Below, piece by piece: positions 1 through 8,595 of a stretch of 34,830 bases of DNA. Position numbers and translations under genes: made by a program. The notes under the pieces are model-generated. The model worked only from the letters and a program-made list of their open reading frames with translations, was not told where the DNA came from and did not search any database. How positions within the stretch are numbered: position 1 is the first letter of the stretch; each line of letters begins with the position of its first letter. The DNA lies in the NCBI GenBank assembly GCA_945932505.1, contig CAMEQB010000006.1, forward strand, positions 1 to 34,830, given 5' to 3'. Source of the stretch: an uncultured Spirochaetales bacterium. GTDB lineage: Bacteria; Spirochaetota; Spirochaetia; Sphaerochaetales; Sphaerochaetaceae.

Positions 1-20
1 AAAGAGGACATTGGAATTCG

Positions 21-380
21 ATGAGTGAGTACAGTCAGGAAAGGCTGGAGAATAAAATACTTGAGACTATCTCCAGCCTCATAGTAAAAGGTGCCATCAA
101 GAATCATAACCTTAATACTCTTGTCAGTATTACACGAGTGGAGCTTAGTCCTGATAACTCGAGTGCAAAGGTTTATGTTTCATATATTTATGACAACAGC
201 GTCCTGGAGAAGTCTGTCAAAGCCCTCCAGGGTGCATCTTACTTCATTCAGTCCAAGCTTGCCGGCGTTATGAAGACAAAGAACACTCCTGTTTTGAAGT
301 TCATAAAAGATAATTCATATATCGAAGGTGAAAGAATTAATAGACTGATAGATGAGGTGGTCTCAAACGATGGGAAGTGA
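21..380 (+). CDS. rbfA: Ribosome-binding factor A
   Basis: 119 aa ORF; RbfA-like sequence (RLENKILETISSLI...ITRVELSPDNSSAKVYVS); directly upstream of truB as in the conserved rbfA-truB-ribF-rpsO-pnp order. Confidence 0.9.
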   Translation: MSEYSQERLENKILETISSLIVKGAIKNHNLNTLVSITRVELSPDNSSAKVYVSYIYDNSVLEKSVKALQGASYFIQSKLAGVMKTKNTPVLKFIKDNSYIEGERINRLIDEVVSNDGK

Positions 381-1206
381 TTTTTCTCTTCTCTTGATGG
401 ATAAAAAAGAGGGTGTCACTTCTTTTTCTTCACTTTATCCTATAAAAAAGGAACATAAGGGAGAAAAAGTAGGTCATGCCGGTACTTTAGATAAATTCGC
501 TTCTGGCCTGATGGTTGTATTTATTGGAACAGCCACCAGGCTTAATCCTGTATTTTCTTCTTTTGGCAAAAAATATCGTGGTAGATTAAAGTTCGGTGCT
601 GAGACAGATACACTGGACCCTGAAGGGAATATAGTTAAAGAAAGCTCTTATATTCCAATGCTAGAAGAAATAGAGAAAATACTACCAACTTTTATTGGAA
701 AACAACTTCAGACTCCTCCTCTTTATAGTGCTCTGCATATTGACGGTAAAAGAGCCTATCAAATGGCAAGAAAAGGCCTGGACGTGGAAATAGAGCCCAG
801 GGAGATTGAAATTTCAACCCTGAATATCGTCTCATATGAAGATGGTATTTTGGAGTTTGAGACAAATGTCTCCAAAGGCACATATATACGCTCTCTTGCG
901 AGAGATATTGCATATCGTTTGAATACCTGCGGACACTTGGTCTCTTTAAGGCGATTGGAAGTAGGTCCATTTACTCTGGAAGACATCGATAAAGACACCA
1001 TGTTTTTACTTGAAAAGACTAATCTATTCTCAAAAGTTGAAATGGATGGTAGTCAAAAGAAAAACATCGATAATGGAGCCCAGCTTTCAAAGTACATTAT
1101 CAGTGATACAGCTCCAAGTAAACCATATTGCTTTGTTTCTATAGACAATAAGCCATATGGAATAGGCGAGAAGGGTGAAAAATTTAAGTTTCTTACGAGG
1201 TTCTAA
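370..1206 (+). CDS. truB: tRNA pseudouridine(55) synthase TruB (ORF opens at 352; ATG at 370, MGSDFSLLLMDKKEG, is a likely start)
   Basis: KKEGVTSF and GHAGTLDKFASGLMVVFIGTATRL catalytic-Asp motif. Confidence 0.9.
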   Translation: MGSDFSLLLMDKKEGVTSFSSLYPIKKEHKGEKVGHAGTLDKFASGLMVVFIGTATRLNPVFSSFGKKYRGRLKFGAETDTLDPEGNIVKESSYIPMLEEIEKILPTFIGKQLQTPPLYSALHIDGKRAYQMARKGLDVEIEPREIEISTLNIVSYEDGILEFETNVSKGTYIRSLARDIAYRLNTCGHLVSLRRLEVGPFTLEDIDKDTMFLLEKTNLFSKVEMDGSQKKNIDNGAQLSKYIISDTAPSKPYCFVSIDNKPYGIGEKGEKFKFLTRF

Positions 1207-2030
1207 TGAAAGAGTATGACTTTATATCTTTATTGAATTCAAAAGAACTTAAAGATAAAGAAGCTGTAATCACGATAGGAGTCTTTGATGGCGTACACCT
1301 AGGACATCAGACTCTTATAAAAAGAGTTAAAGAGGAGAGCATTAAACTCCCATCTTCCATCTCTATGGTGATAACTTTTTCATCTAATCCGAAGCCTGGT
1401 AAATTCAGAAATATCGATACATTAAGATTAAGGAAAGAAGAAGTGGAGAAAGAGGGCATAGATGCCTTTGTAGTCATTGACTTTTCCCATGAATTCAGTA
1501 TGATATCAGCTAGTGGGTTTATAGAGATGCTAACGTCTCTTACAACACCTAAAACAGTGGTGGTAGGTGAAGATTTCCGCTTCGGTAATCCTAGTTCCTC
1601 TGCCTCTGCTCAGGATCTTGGATCTATTTTTAAGAGTATAGGAATAGACACCAAGGTTATTATTGAGAAAGCAATTCTTACGGAGGGTGGAGAAAAGATC
1701 TCGTCAACTCTTGTAAGAAGGGTGATAGAAAAAGGTGAGACCGGATGTATTCCGTCTCTCATCGGCCGGAAGTATCGCGTCGATCTGATGCCATGCCCTT
1801 TCAGATTGGAAGATGGTGCTCTGGTTTATGGTAAAGATTCAATTCATCAACTTCTGCCGCCACCGGGAGTTTATGAAGTGGAGAGTCTGGATGAATCCGG
1901 ATTAATCTGTAATGGTTTATGTTATGTAGAAGATGATAATCTTCGTTTTAAGCCAACAGACAAGGACAAGACAGAGTTATCTACATGTTCTTTACCCCTA
2001 GATTCTATATTTTTTGGAGAACGGAAATGA
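1206..2030 (+). CDS. ribF: RibF-type FAD synthetase (FMN adenylyltransferase domain; C-terminal riboflavin kinase domain looks degenerate)
   Basis: GVFDGVHLGHQTLI and VVVGEDFRFG motifs; no PTAN motif seen in the C-terminal part. Confidence 0.8.
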   Translation: MKEYDFISLLNSKELKDKEAVITIGVFDGVHLGHQTLIKRVKEESIKLPSSISMVITFSSNPKPGKFRNIDTLRLRKEEVEKEGIDAFVVIDFSHEFSMISASGFIEMLTSLTTPKTVVVGEDFRFGNPSSSASAQDLGSIFKSIGIDTKVIIEKAILTEGGEKISSTLVRRVIEKGETGCIPSLIGRKYRVDLMPCPFRLEDGALVYGKDSIHQLLPPPGVYEVESLDESGLICNGLCYVEDDNLRFKPTDKDKTELSTCSLPLDSIFFGERK

Positions 2031-2293
2031 TTTCAGCAGAACAGAAAAGAGAAATCATCGAGAAGTTTGGCGGTAACGCTGCCAACACTGGAGACGCTAA
2101 GGTTCAGATTGCACTTCTTACAGCAAGAATCAATGACCTTCAGAATCACTTTAAGGCTAATCCTAAGGATTACGCTTCTAAGAGAGGTCTTTTGATGCTA
2201 GTAGGTCAGAGAAGAAGACTTCTTGCCTATGTTAAGAACAGAAATATCGATGAGTACAGAGCACTTATTGCAGAGCTTGGACTTAGAAAATAA
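2027..2293 (+). CDS. rpsO: 30S ribosomal protein S15 (start at MISAEQKREII)
   Basis: S15 sequence (GNAANTGDAKVQIALLTARINDLQNHFK...RGLLMLVGQRRRLLAYVK); ATGA overlap with ribF. Confidence 0.95.
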   Translation: MISAEQKREIIEKFGGNAANTGDAKVQIALLTARINDLQNHFKANPKDYASKRGLLMLVGQRRRLLAYVKNRNIDEYRALIAELGLRK

Positions 2294-2302
2294 AAAATAT
2301 TT

Positions 2303-2330
2303 GGAAAGCCAGAGTCATCTCTGGCTTTCT
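2303..2330 (+). terminator. rpsO-pnp intercistronic stem-loop
   Basis: GGAAAGCCAGAG-TCAT-CTCTGGCTTTCT, 11-12 bp stem; no strong U-tract. Confidence 0.7.
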
Positions 2331-2377
2331 GTACTGAACTATAAAGAACTATAAAAGAAAGAAAGAAGGTAATTTTA

Positions 2378-4654
2378 ATGTCAAATGTAACAACAGTATC
2401 CGTAAACGTAGGGGGAATTGACCTTACATTCGAGACTGGAAAGATTGGAAAGCAGGCAAATGGTTGTGTATTTGCACGCTCTGAAGGATCTGTAGTCATC
2501 GCCACTGTTTGCTGTGGAGAAGCTCCAAGCGAACCCCTCGATTACGTACCTGTATCCGTTGAGTACAACGAAAAGTACTATGCAGCAGGAAAGATTCCTG
2601 GAGGATTCCTTAAAAGAGAATCAAAACCAAAAGATAAGGAAATCCTTGTTTCTCGTCTTATCGACAGACCGATGAGACCATTATTCGACAAAGCATTCGG
2701 AAGAGAAATCCAGATTGTCCCAACAGTAGTATCTTCTGATATGGTCCACACTCCAGATATCGTGGCCATCAACGCAGCATCTTGTGCTGTAACAATCTCA
2801 GATATCCCATTCTACGGACCAATTGCAGCTGTAAGAGTTGCAAAGATCGGTAATGAATTTGTAATCAACCCTACATTCCAGCAGATTCCACAGGCTGACT
2901 TGGACATCGTTGTTGCTGGTACCCATGATGGTATTACAATGGTTGAAGGTGGTGCACATGAAGTCAGCGAAGACGACATGCTCGGTGCTATCGCAGCAGC
3001 ACAGCCTGAAATCACAAAAATCTGTGAAGCTCAAACAAAAATGAGAGAGCTCTGTGGAAAAGAAAAGCTTCCTTTGATGGAAATCAAAGAAGAAGATCTT
3101 TCTTGGATGGAGCCAATCAAAGAATATGCATATCCACTTGAAAAGGAAGCTTCCTTTGTCAAGGGAAAAATGAACAGAGGCAATGCTCTTAGCAAGGTTC
3201 ATAGCGATGTAATCGAGAAATTCAGTGCTCTTATTGATGAAGATCCAAAGAGATATGACCTTGTCATGAAGATGTTTGATGATATGGAATACAACATCCT
3301 CCGTGCATCTATCCTTAATGACGGTGTAAGAACTGATGGAAGAAAAGTAACTGAAATTAGACCTATAACTTGTGAGGTTGGTGTTCTTCCTTGCACACAT
3401 GGTAGTGCTCTCTTTACACGTGGAGAGACACAGTCTTTGGCTGTAACAACACTTGGAACAGTCAACGACGAACAGCTCTTCGACAACATTGATGGTGAAA
3501 AGACATACTCCAACTTCATGCTCCACTATAACTTCCCTCCATATTCAGTAGGTGAGTGTGGAAGACTTACAACAGGAAGAAGAGAGATCGGTCATGGTCA
3601 CCTTGCTCAGCGCGCTCTTGAGGCAGTCGTACCAAAGAAGGACTCCTTCCCGTACACAATCAGAGTCGTATCTGAGATCATGGAGTCAAACGGTTCATCT
3701 TCTATGGCCAGTGTCTGCGGCGGATGTCTCTCTCTTATGGATGCAGGTGTTCCAATTTCAAAGCCAGTTGCAGGTATTGCTATGGGGCTCATTACTGAAG
3801 GTGCTGATTATTCAAGATATGTTGTTCTTTCAGATATTCTTGGAGAAGAAGACCACCTTGGTGATATGGACTTCAAGGTAGCTGGTACTAAGGATGGTAT
3901 CACAGCATTCCAGATGGATATTAAGATTGCTGGTGTTACACCAGAAATCATGAGAAAAGCTCTTAATCAGGCAAAAGAAGGAAGAATGCATATCCTTGGC
4001 ATCATGACTTCTGTTCTTCCTGGTCCAAGAGAAGAGGTTAGCCCTCTTGCTCCTAAGATTCTTTCTCTCAAGGTTCCTGAGGACAAGATCGGTGCTGTCA
4101 TCGGAACAGGAGGAAAGACAATCAGAGCTATTGCTGAACAGAGTGGTGCAGAGATCAACATCGATGATGACGGAACAGTCATGATCTATGGAAAGAACAA
4201 TGCAGCTGCTCAGGAAGCTAAGAAGCTTGTCCAAGCAATTATCGAAGAGCCAGAATGTGGAAAGATTTATCATGGAACAGTAAAGAGAATCGTTGACTTC
4301 GGTGCATTTATCGAGATTCTCCCTGGAAAAGAAGGCCTTTGCCATATATCCAAGCTTTCTCATGATAGAGTAAAGAATGTTTCAGATGTTCTTGAAGTCG
4401 GACAGGAAGTTGATGTAAAGCTTATTGAAATCGACAGAATGGGCAGACTTAACCTCTCTTATATTGATGCTCAGCCAGGCGCTGAAACAGAAGAAGGTGC
4501 AGCAGAAGATAAAAAAGAAGAAAAGAGAGAAGAAAGAAGAAGAGACTACAATAGAGATAGAAGAGATAACAGAGACTATCGTGGTCCAAGAAGAGACAGA
4601 GACTTCCATAAGGAAGGCAGAAACGAGAAAAAGGAAAATAAGGACGCTGAATGA
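2378..4654 (+). CDS. pnp: Polyribonucleotide nucleotidyltransferase (PNPase)
   Basis: 758 aa; two RNase PH domains, KH ([29 protein letters not shown]) and S1 ([28 protein letters not shown]). Confidence 0.97.
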   Translation: MSNVTTVSVNVGGIDLTFETGKIGKQANGCVFARSEGSVVIATVCCGEAPSEPLDYVPVSVEYNEKYYAAGKIPGGFLKRESKPKDKEILVSRLIDRPMRPLFDKAFGREIQIVPTVVSSDMVHTPDIVAINAASCAVTISDIPFYGPIAAVRVAKIGNEFVINPTFQQIPQADLDIVVAGTHDGITMVEGGAHEVSEDDMLGAIAAAQPEITKICEAQTKMRELCGKEKLPLMEIKEEDLSWMEPIKEYAYPLEKEASFVKGKMNRGNALSKVHSDVIEKFSALIDEDPKRYDLVMKMFDDMEYNILRASILNDGVRTDGRKVTEIRPITCEVGVLPCTHGSALFTRGETQSLAVTTLGTVNDEQLFDNIDGEKTYSNFMLHYNFPPYSVGECGRLTTGRREIGHGHLAQRALEAVVPKKDSFPYTIRVVSEIMESNGSSSMASVCGGCLSLMDAGVPISKPVAGIAMGLITEGADYSRYVVLSDILGEEDHLGDMDFKVAGTKDGITAFQMDIKIAGVTPEIMRKALNQAKEGRMHILGIMTSVLPGPREEVSPLAPKILSLKVPEDKIGAVIGTGGKTIRAIAEQSGAEINIDDDGTVMIYGKNNAAAQEAKKLVQAIIEEPECGKIYHGTVKRIVDFGAFIEILPGKEGLCHISKLSHDRVKNVSDVLEVGQEVDVKLIEIDRMGRLNLSYIDAQPGAETEEGAAEDKKEEKREERRRDYNRDRRDNRDYRGPRRDRDFHKEGRNEKKENKDAE

Positions 4655-5094
4655 TTGTTGTCCGATTTAGGAAAACTAATCCTGATGTCACTCTCCCTCA
4701 ATATGAAACAAAGGGTGCATCAGGTTGCGATGTAAGGGCCTTCCTTCCGGAGGGCCCATTGGTAATTCCATCGGGAGAATGGAGACTTGTGTCCACAGGA
4801 CTATGCCCTGAGATTCCACTTGGATATGAGATACAAGTCCGTCCTCGTTCTGGTTTAGCTTTTAGAAATGGTGTTACTTGCCTGAATACTCCAGGAACTG
4901 TAGATAGTGATTACAGAGGGGAGATAAAGGTTAATCTTATTAACCATTCAAAAACAGATTTTGTAGTTGAAAACGGAATGAGAATAGCCCAATTTGTAAT
5001 TGCAAAGGTGGAGAATGCTTCATTTGAAGTTTCTGACGAACTTTCATCTTCAGAGAGAGGTGAAGGGGGATTTGGCTCCACAGGAGTAAAATAA
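4651..5094 (+). CDS. dut: dUTP diphosphatase
   Basis: [48 protein letters not shown] motifs; ATGA overlap with pnp. Confidence 0.95.
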   Translation: MIVVRFRKTNPDVTLPQYETKGASGCDVRAFLPEGPLVIPSGEWRLVSTGLCPEIPLGYEIQVRPRSGLAFRNGVTCLNTPGTVDSDYRGEIKVNLINHSKTDFVVENGMRIAQFVIAKVENASFEVSDELSSSERGEGGFGSTGVK

Positions 5095-6369
5095 ATGGCT
5101 GTCTCCAGTTCAAGGCTCTTATCTAGTTATGTGTTAAAGGAATTCTTAAAAAGCTTTATTGTTGCTTTTTTATTTTTCTTTGCCATTTTCTTTGTAAATA
5201 CCATCCTTCTGTTGGTGCAGAAAATTCTTTTGAAGAATATTTCTGTGCCCACAATGGTTGAGATGGTTTTGTTATACATGCCTCAATTTCTGGTATATAC
5301 ATTCCCGTTTGCAACCCTTACTTCCTGTAGTATGGTTCTTGGTGATATGGCTTCTAGTAATGAACTCTTGGCAATGAAGAGCCTTGGAATTTCATCTTTC
5401 CGTGTTTATGCACCACTTGTTGTGGCATCTGTTATTCTTAGTATCCTCACTTTTATTACTGCAGATGTGCTCCAGCCATACACAAGTGTCATCTATCGAG
5501 ATAAATTAGCAGTGCTGATGGCTGAAATGCCAACAATGGAAATAGAGAGTAATAGTATTAACAGTGTCGGTAATATAATGCTATCCAACGGAAAAGCTGA
5601 AGGCAGTGAGATTGAAGACTTATTGCTAATCAGTAAAAATGAAGATAAGTTTAATAAAAGTGTCTATAGCAGCAGGGGAGAAATGACTATTGTAGATCCT
5701 GTCTCTTTTGTCTATTCCCTAGACTTAGATGCCCCGTCTATTCTTCTTTCATCTACTGATGGCGACGATACTTTTGCCTATGCTGTTGCAGAAAAAGGAA
5801 GAATCTACTTGGACTTTTCATCTCAGGTTCCATCCCTTACTTCCACAAGCCCTGTTAATCTTTCATCAAAAGAACTTATTGAAACTATAAACGAAAGAAA
5901 CCAAGTTCAAGAAAATGATCAGACTATATATTACAAAGAAAAAGAAAAAAACTATTTTAAAATATCTCAGTTAATAGAAAAAGCAGGAAAGGGAAGTATA
6001 GACCAAAACTATATAGATGATAATGTTTATCAAATGTCACTGCAAGACAAATACTTGGGATCCCTTCCTGTAAACTTTTATGGTCAATACTATAAAAGCG
6101 AGTTGACAAAAAAGATTGCACTATCTATAGCATGTACAGTCCTTACTCTTATTACCCTACCTCTATCAAATGTAAGAGTAAAACATGGTAAATTGACAGG
6201 ATTTGCTGTAGCAATTGTTGTGGCTGTAGCTTATTGGTATATGCTCTTTGGTGCACAATTAATGATATTCAATATAACAACCAGTCCATATCTGTTGATT
6301 TTGGCTCCTGATATCTTGATTACGCTTATTGCGTTTATACTTCTATTCATATACAGGAAGGCAAGATAG
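5095..6369 (+). CDS. LptF/LptG (YjgP/YjgQ) family permease
   Basis: 424 aa; N-terminal TM helices, soluble middle domain and C-terminal TM cluster typical of YjgP/YjgQ; followed by a second family member. Confidence 0.8.
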   Translation: MAVSSSRLLSSYVLKEFLKSFIVAFLFFFAIFFVNTILLLVQKILLKNISVPTMVEMVLLYMPQFLVYTFPFATLTSCSMVLGDMASSNELLAMKSLGISSFRVYAPLVVASVILSILTFITADVLQPYTSVIYRDKLAVLMAEMPTMEIESNSINSVGNIMLSNGKAEGSEIEDLLLISKNEDKFNKSVYSSRGEMTIVDPVSFVYSLDLDAPSILLSSTDGDDTFAYAVAEKGRIYLDFSSQVPSLTSTSPVNLSSKELIETINERNQVQENDQTIYYKEKEKNYFKISQLIEKAGKGSIDQNYIDDNVYQMSLQDKYLGSLPVNFYGQYYKSELTKKIALSIACTVLTLITLPLSNVRVKHGKLTGFAVAIVVAVAYWYMLFGAQLMIFNITTSPYLLILAPDILITLIAFILLFIYRKAR

Positions 6370-7442
6370 TGAAGATTCTGGATAGGTACATCATTAAATC
6401 TATTATTAAAGTTGGTATCGTTGCCATCCTTGTATTTGCATTGATTCTCGTTGCAGTAGAACTTTTTGGAAGAATGGACAACATCATGACAGGTTCTATT
6501 CCTTTCAAAAGCATACTGGAGTATGCAGTGCTATCTGTTCCTCAGTATTTGATGATGGTCTCATCCCTTGCTTTCCTTTTTGCCACTACATATTTTCTTT
6601 CCATGCTCAGTGCAAACAATGAAAGGATTGCACTCTTAAATGCAGGCCTAGGAAAAAAGAGATTGGCTCTTCCAATAATAATTTTGGCTCTTATTATTTC
6701 TATTCTTGCAATCGGTGCCAAAGAGAAGATAATAAACCCTCTTATAGCTAAACACGACACTCTAGGACAAGAGCTCTTTGGACTTAGTAGTAGTAATGAT
6801 ACGAGAAATATAGTTCTTAAAGATGATAACGGATATCTTGTATACACAAGAAGGTTTATTTCAAGTGAAAAAGTAATCTTGGATCCTGTCATTGTGAAGA
6901 CTGAGAATGGCGAGATAAAGAGTAGAATTGAGGGGGATGAAGGCACTTACGAAGGAGGTTTTTGGACTATCACAAATGCCAAGTGTTATAACATGGATGA
7001 AACAGGTGTAACAATAGCAACTCTTCCTTCCCTTACACTACAAGACTTAAATCTTGAACCTGAGTTCTTTCAATCTGAGAACTTAAATATAGAGACCATG
7101 AGCTTTAGGGCAGCCAGTTCATATTTAAAGAAGCTCAAGAACACATCTCCTCAGGCATGGCAGGAGAAGTGTACAGATTGGCTTAGGTCTGTTTTCTCAC
7201 CACTCTCTATATTTGTATTAATGACTGTGGCTGCAACTATGAGTTACTCTATGAAAAAGAATGTACTTCTATTTTCAATAATTGAGTCTCTATGTATAGC
7301 TGTGGTCTATTATGTCTCTGACATGGTGTTTTCTATTGCAGCTCATCAGGGAACAATACAACCAATATTCTCTGTATTGCTTCCTGTTATAATAACATTA
7401 ATAATAAACTTTATTATCGACAGATTAGGTAGAATTATATGA
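6369..7442 (+). CDS. LptF/LptG (YjgP/YjgQ) family permease, second copy (GTG start)
   Basis: MKILDRYIIKSIIKVGIVAILVFALILVAVELFGRMDNI; same topology as preceding gene. Confidence 0.8.
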   Translation: MKILDRYIIKSIIKVGIVAILVFALILVAVELFGRMDNIMTGSIPFKSILEYAVLSVPQYLMMVSSLAFLFATTYFLSMLSANNERIALLNAGLGKKRLALPIIILALIISILAIGAKEKIINPLIAKHDTLGQELFGLSSSNDTRNIVLKDDNGYLVYTRRFISSEKVILDPVIVKTENGEIKSRIEGDEGTYEGGFWTITNAKCYNMDETGVTIATLPSLTLQDLNLEPEFFQSENLNIETMSFRAASSYLKKLKNTSPQAWQEKCTDWLRSVFSPLSIFVLMTVAATMSYSMKKNVLLFSIIESLCIAVVYYVSDMVFSIAAHQGTIQPIFSVLLPVIITLIINFIIDRLGRII

Positions 7443-8569
7443 GTGGAATATTTACTGAGATTAAAAGAGACAAGAACTCCAAGGCAAGGCTTGGCATAGT
7501 TCATCTTCCTCATGGAGATGTAGAGACGCCTGCTTTCATGCCTGTAGGAACGAATGGTACTGTTAAAGGAATCTATCACGACACGATTAAGGATATGGGA
7601 TATCAGATTATCCTGGCAAATACTTATCATTTGTATCTTAGGCCAGGAACAGAAGTGTTGGAGAGTTATGGTGGCTTACACAACTTCTCTCATTGGAATG
7701 GAAATATACTTACAGATAGCGGTGGCTTCCAAGTATTCTCTCTATCGGGACTCAGAAAAATTAAAGATAATGGTGTCACTTTCCAGTCACATATAGACGG
7801 CTCAAAGCATATTTTTACTCCTGAAAAGGTAGTAGATATACAGAAGACCATTGGCTCTGATATTGCAATGGTATTGGATGTATGTACTCCTCCTGGAATT
7901 GAACATAGGGCTGCAAAAGACGCATGGAAGATTACTAAGAGCTGGGCAGAGAGGTCTATCGAAGAGAGAAACAGGTTAGGGGAGTCATTCAGAGGAAAAC
8001 TATTCGGCATTGTTCAAGGAAACTTCTATGAAGACCTTAGAAAAGAGAGTGCCTTGACTCTCAGTGAAATGGATTTCCCTGGTATTGCAATCGGTGGATT
8101 AAGTGTTGGAGAGGATAGAAACCAGTTTAAGGATACTTTGTCTTATACAGCAGAGTATGTTACTGAAGAAAAACCTAGATATGTAATGGGAATAGGTAGC
8201 CCCGACTATATCCTTTATTGCGTTGAAAACGGTATCGATCTTTTTGACTGCGTTCTTGCAACACGTATAGCACGTAACGGAGCGGTTTATACAGATGATG
8301 GACTATTGACGCTTAAGAAAGCCATACATAAGTTCAACCAGGGACCAATAGTCGAAGGTTGTACTTGTACTGCCTGCCGTAACTACAGTGTTGGTTATAT
8401 GCACCACCTTATAAAGTGCAATGAGATGCTAGGTGGAATGTTGGCTACCGAGCATAATCTCCACTATCTTTATGATTTTGTATTGAGGATAAGAAAGGCG
8501 ATCAGGGAAGATAGGTTTACAGAGTTCAAGAAAGAATACTTGAAAAGATTCTATAATAGAGAAGATTAA
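7439..8569 (+). CDS. tgt: Queuine tRNA-ribosyltransferase
   Basis: PVGTNGTVKGI, ILANTYHLYLRPG, LTDSGGFQVFSL, GGLSVGE, MGIGSPDYI, CTCTACRNYS zinc motif. Confidence 0.97.
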   Translation: MSGIFTEIKRDKNSKARLGIVHLPHGDVETPAFMPVGTNGTVKGIYHDTIKDMGYQIILANTYHLYLRPGTEVLESYGGLHNFSHWNGNILTDSGGFQVFSLSGLRKIKDNGVTFQSHIDGSKHIFTPEKVVDIQKTIGSDIAMVLDVCTPPGIEHRAAKDAWKITKSWAERSIEERNRLGESFRGKLFGIVQGNFYEDLRKESALTLSEMDFPGIAIGGLSVGEDRNQFKDTLSYTAEYVTEEKPRYVMGIGSPDYILYCVENGIDLFDCVLATRIARNGAVYTDDGLLTLKKAIHKFNQGPIVEGCTCTACRNYSVGYMHHLIKCNEMLGGMLATEHNLHYLYDFVLRIRKAIREDRFTEFKKEYLKRFYNRED

Positions 8570-8594
8570 TAAAGCGGCCGCTTGGCCGCTTTAT
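8569..8594. terminator. Bidirectional terminator between convergent tgt and greA
   Basis: AAAGCGGCC-GCTT-GGCCGCTTT perfect stem filling the 26-nt gap between the two stop codons. Confidence 0.85.
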
Positions 8595-8595
8595 A

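Noticed and set aside
2798-3526. 242 aa minus-strand ORF opposite pnp (and similar shadows at 3830-4363, 16277-16825, 692-970)
   Set aside because: Lies entirely or largely antisense to a strongly supported CDS, with no family motif; shadow ORF.
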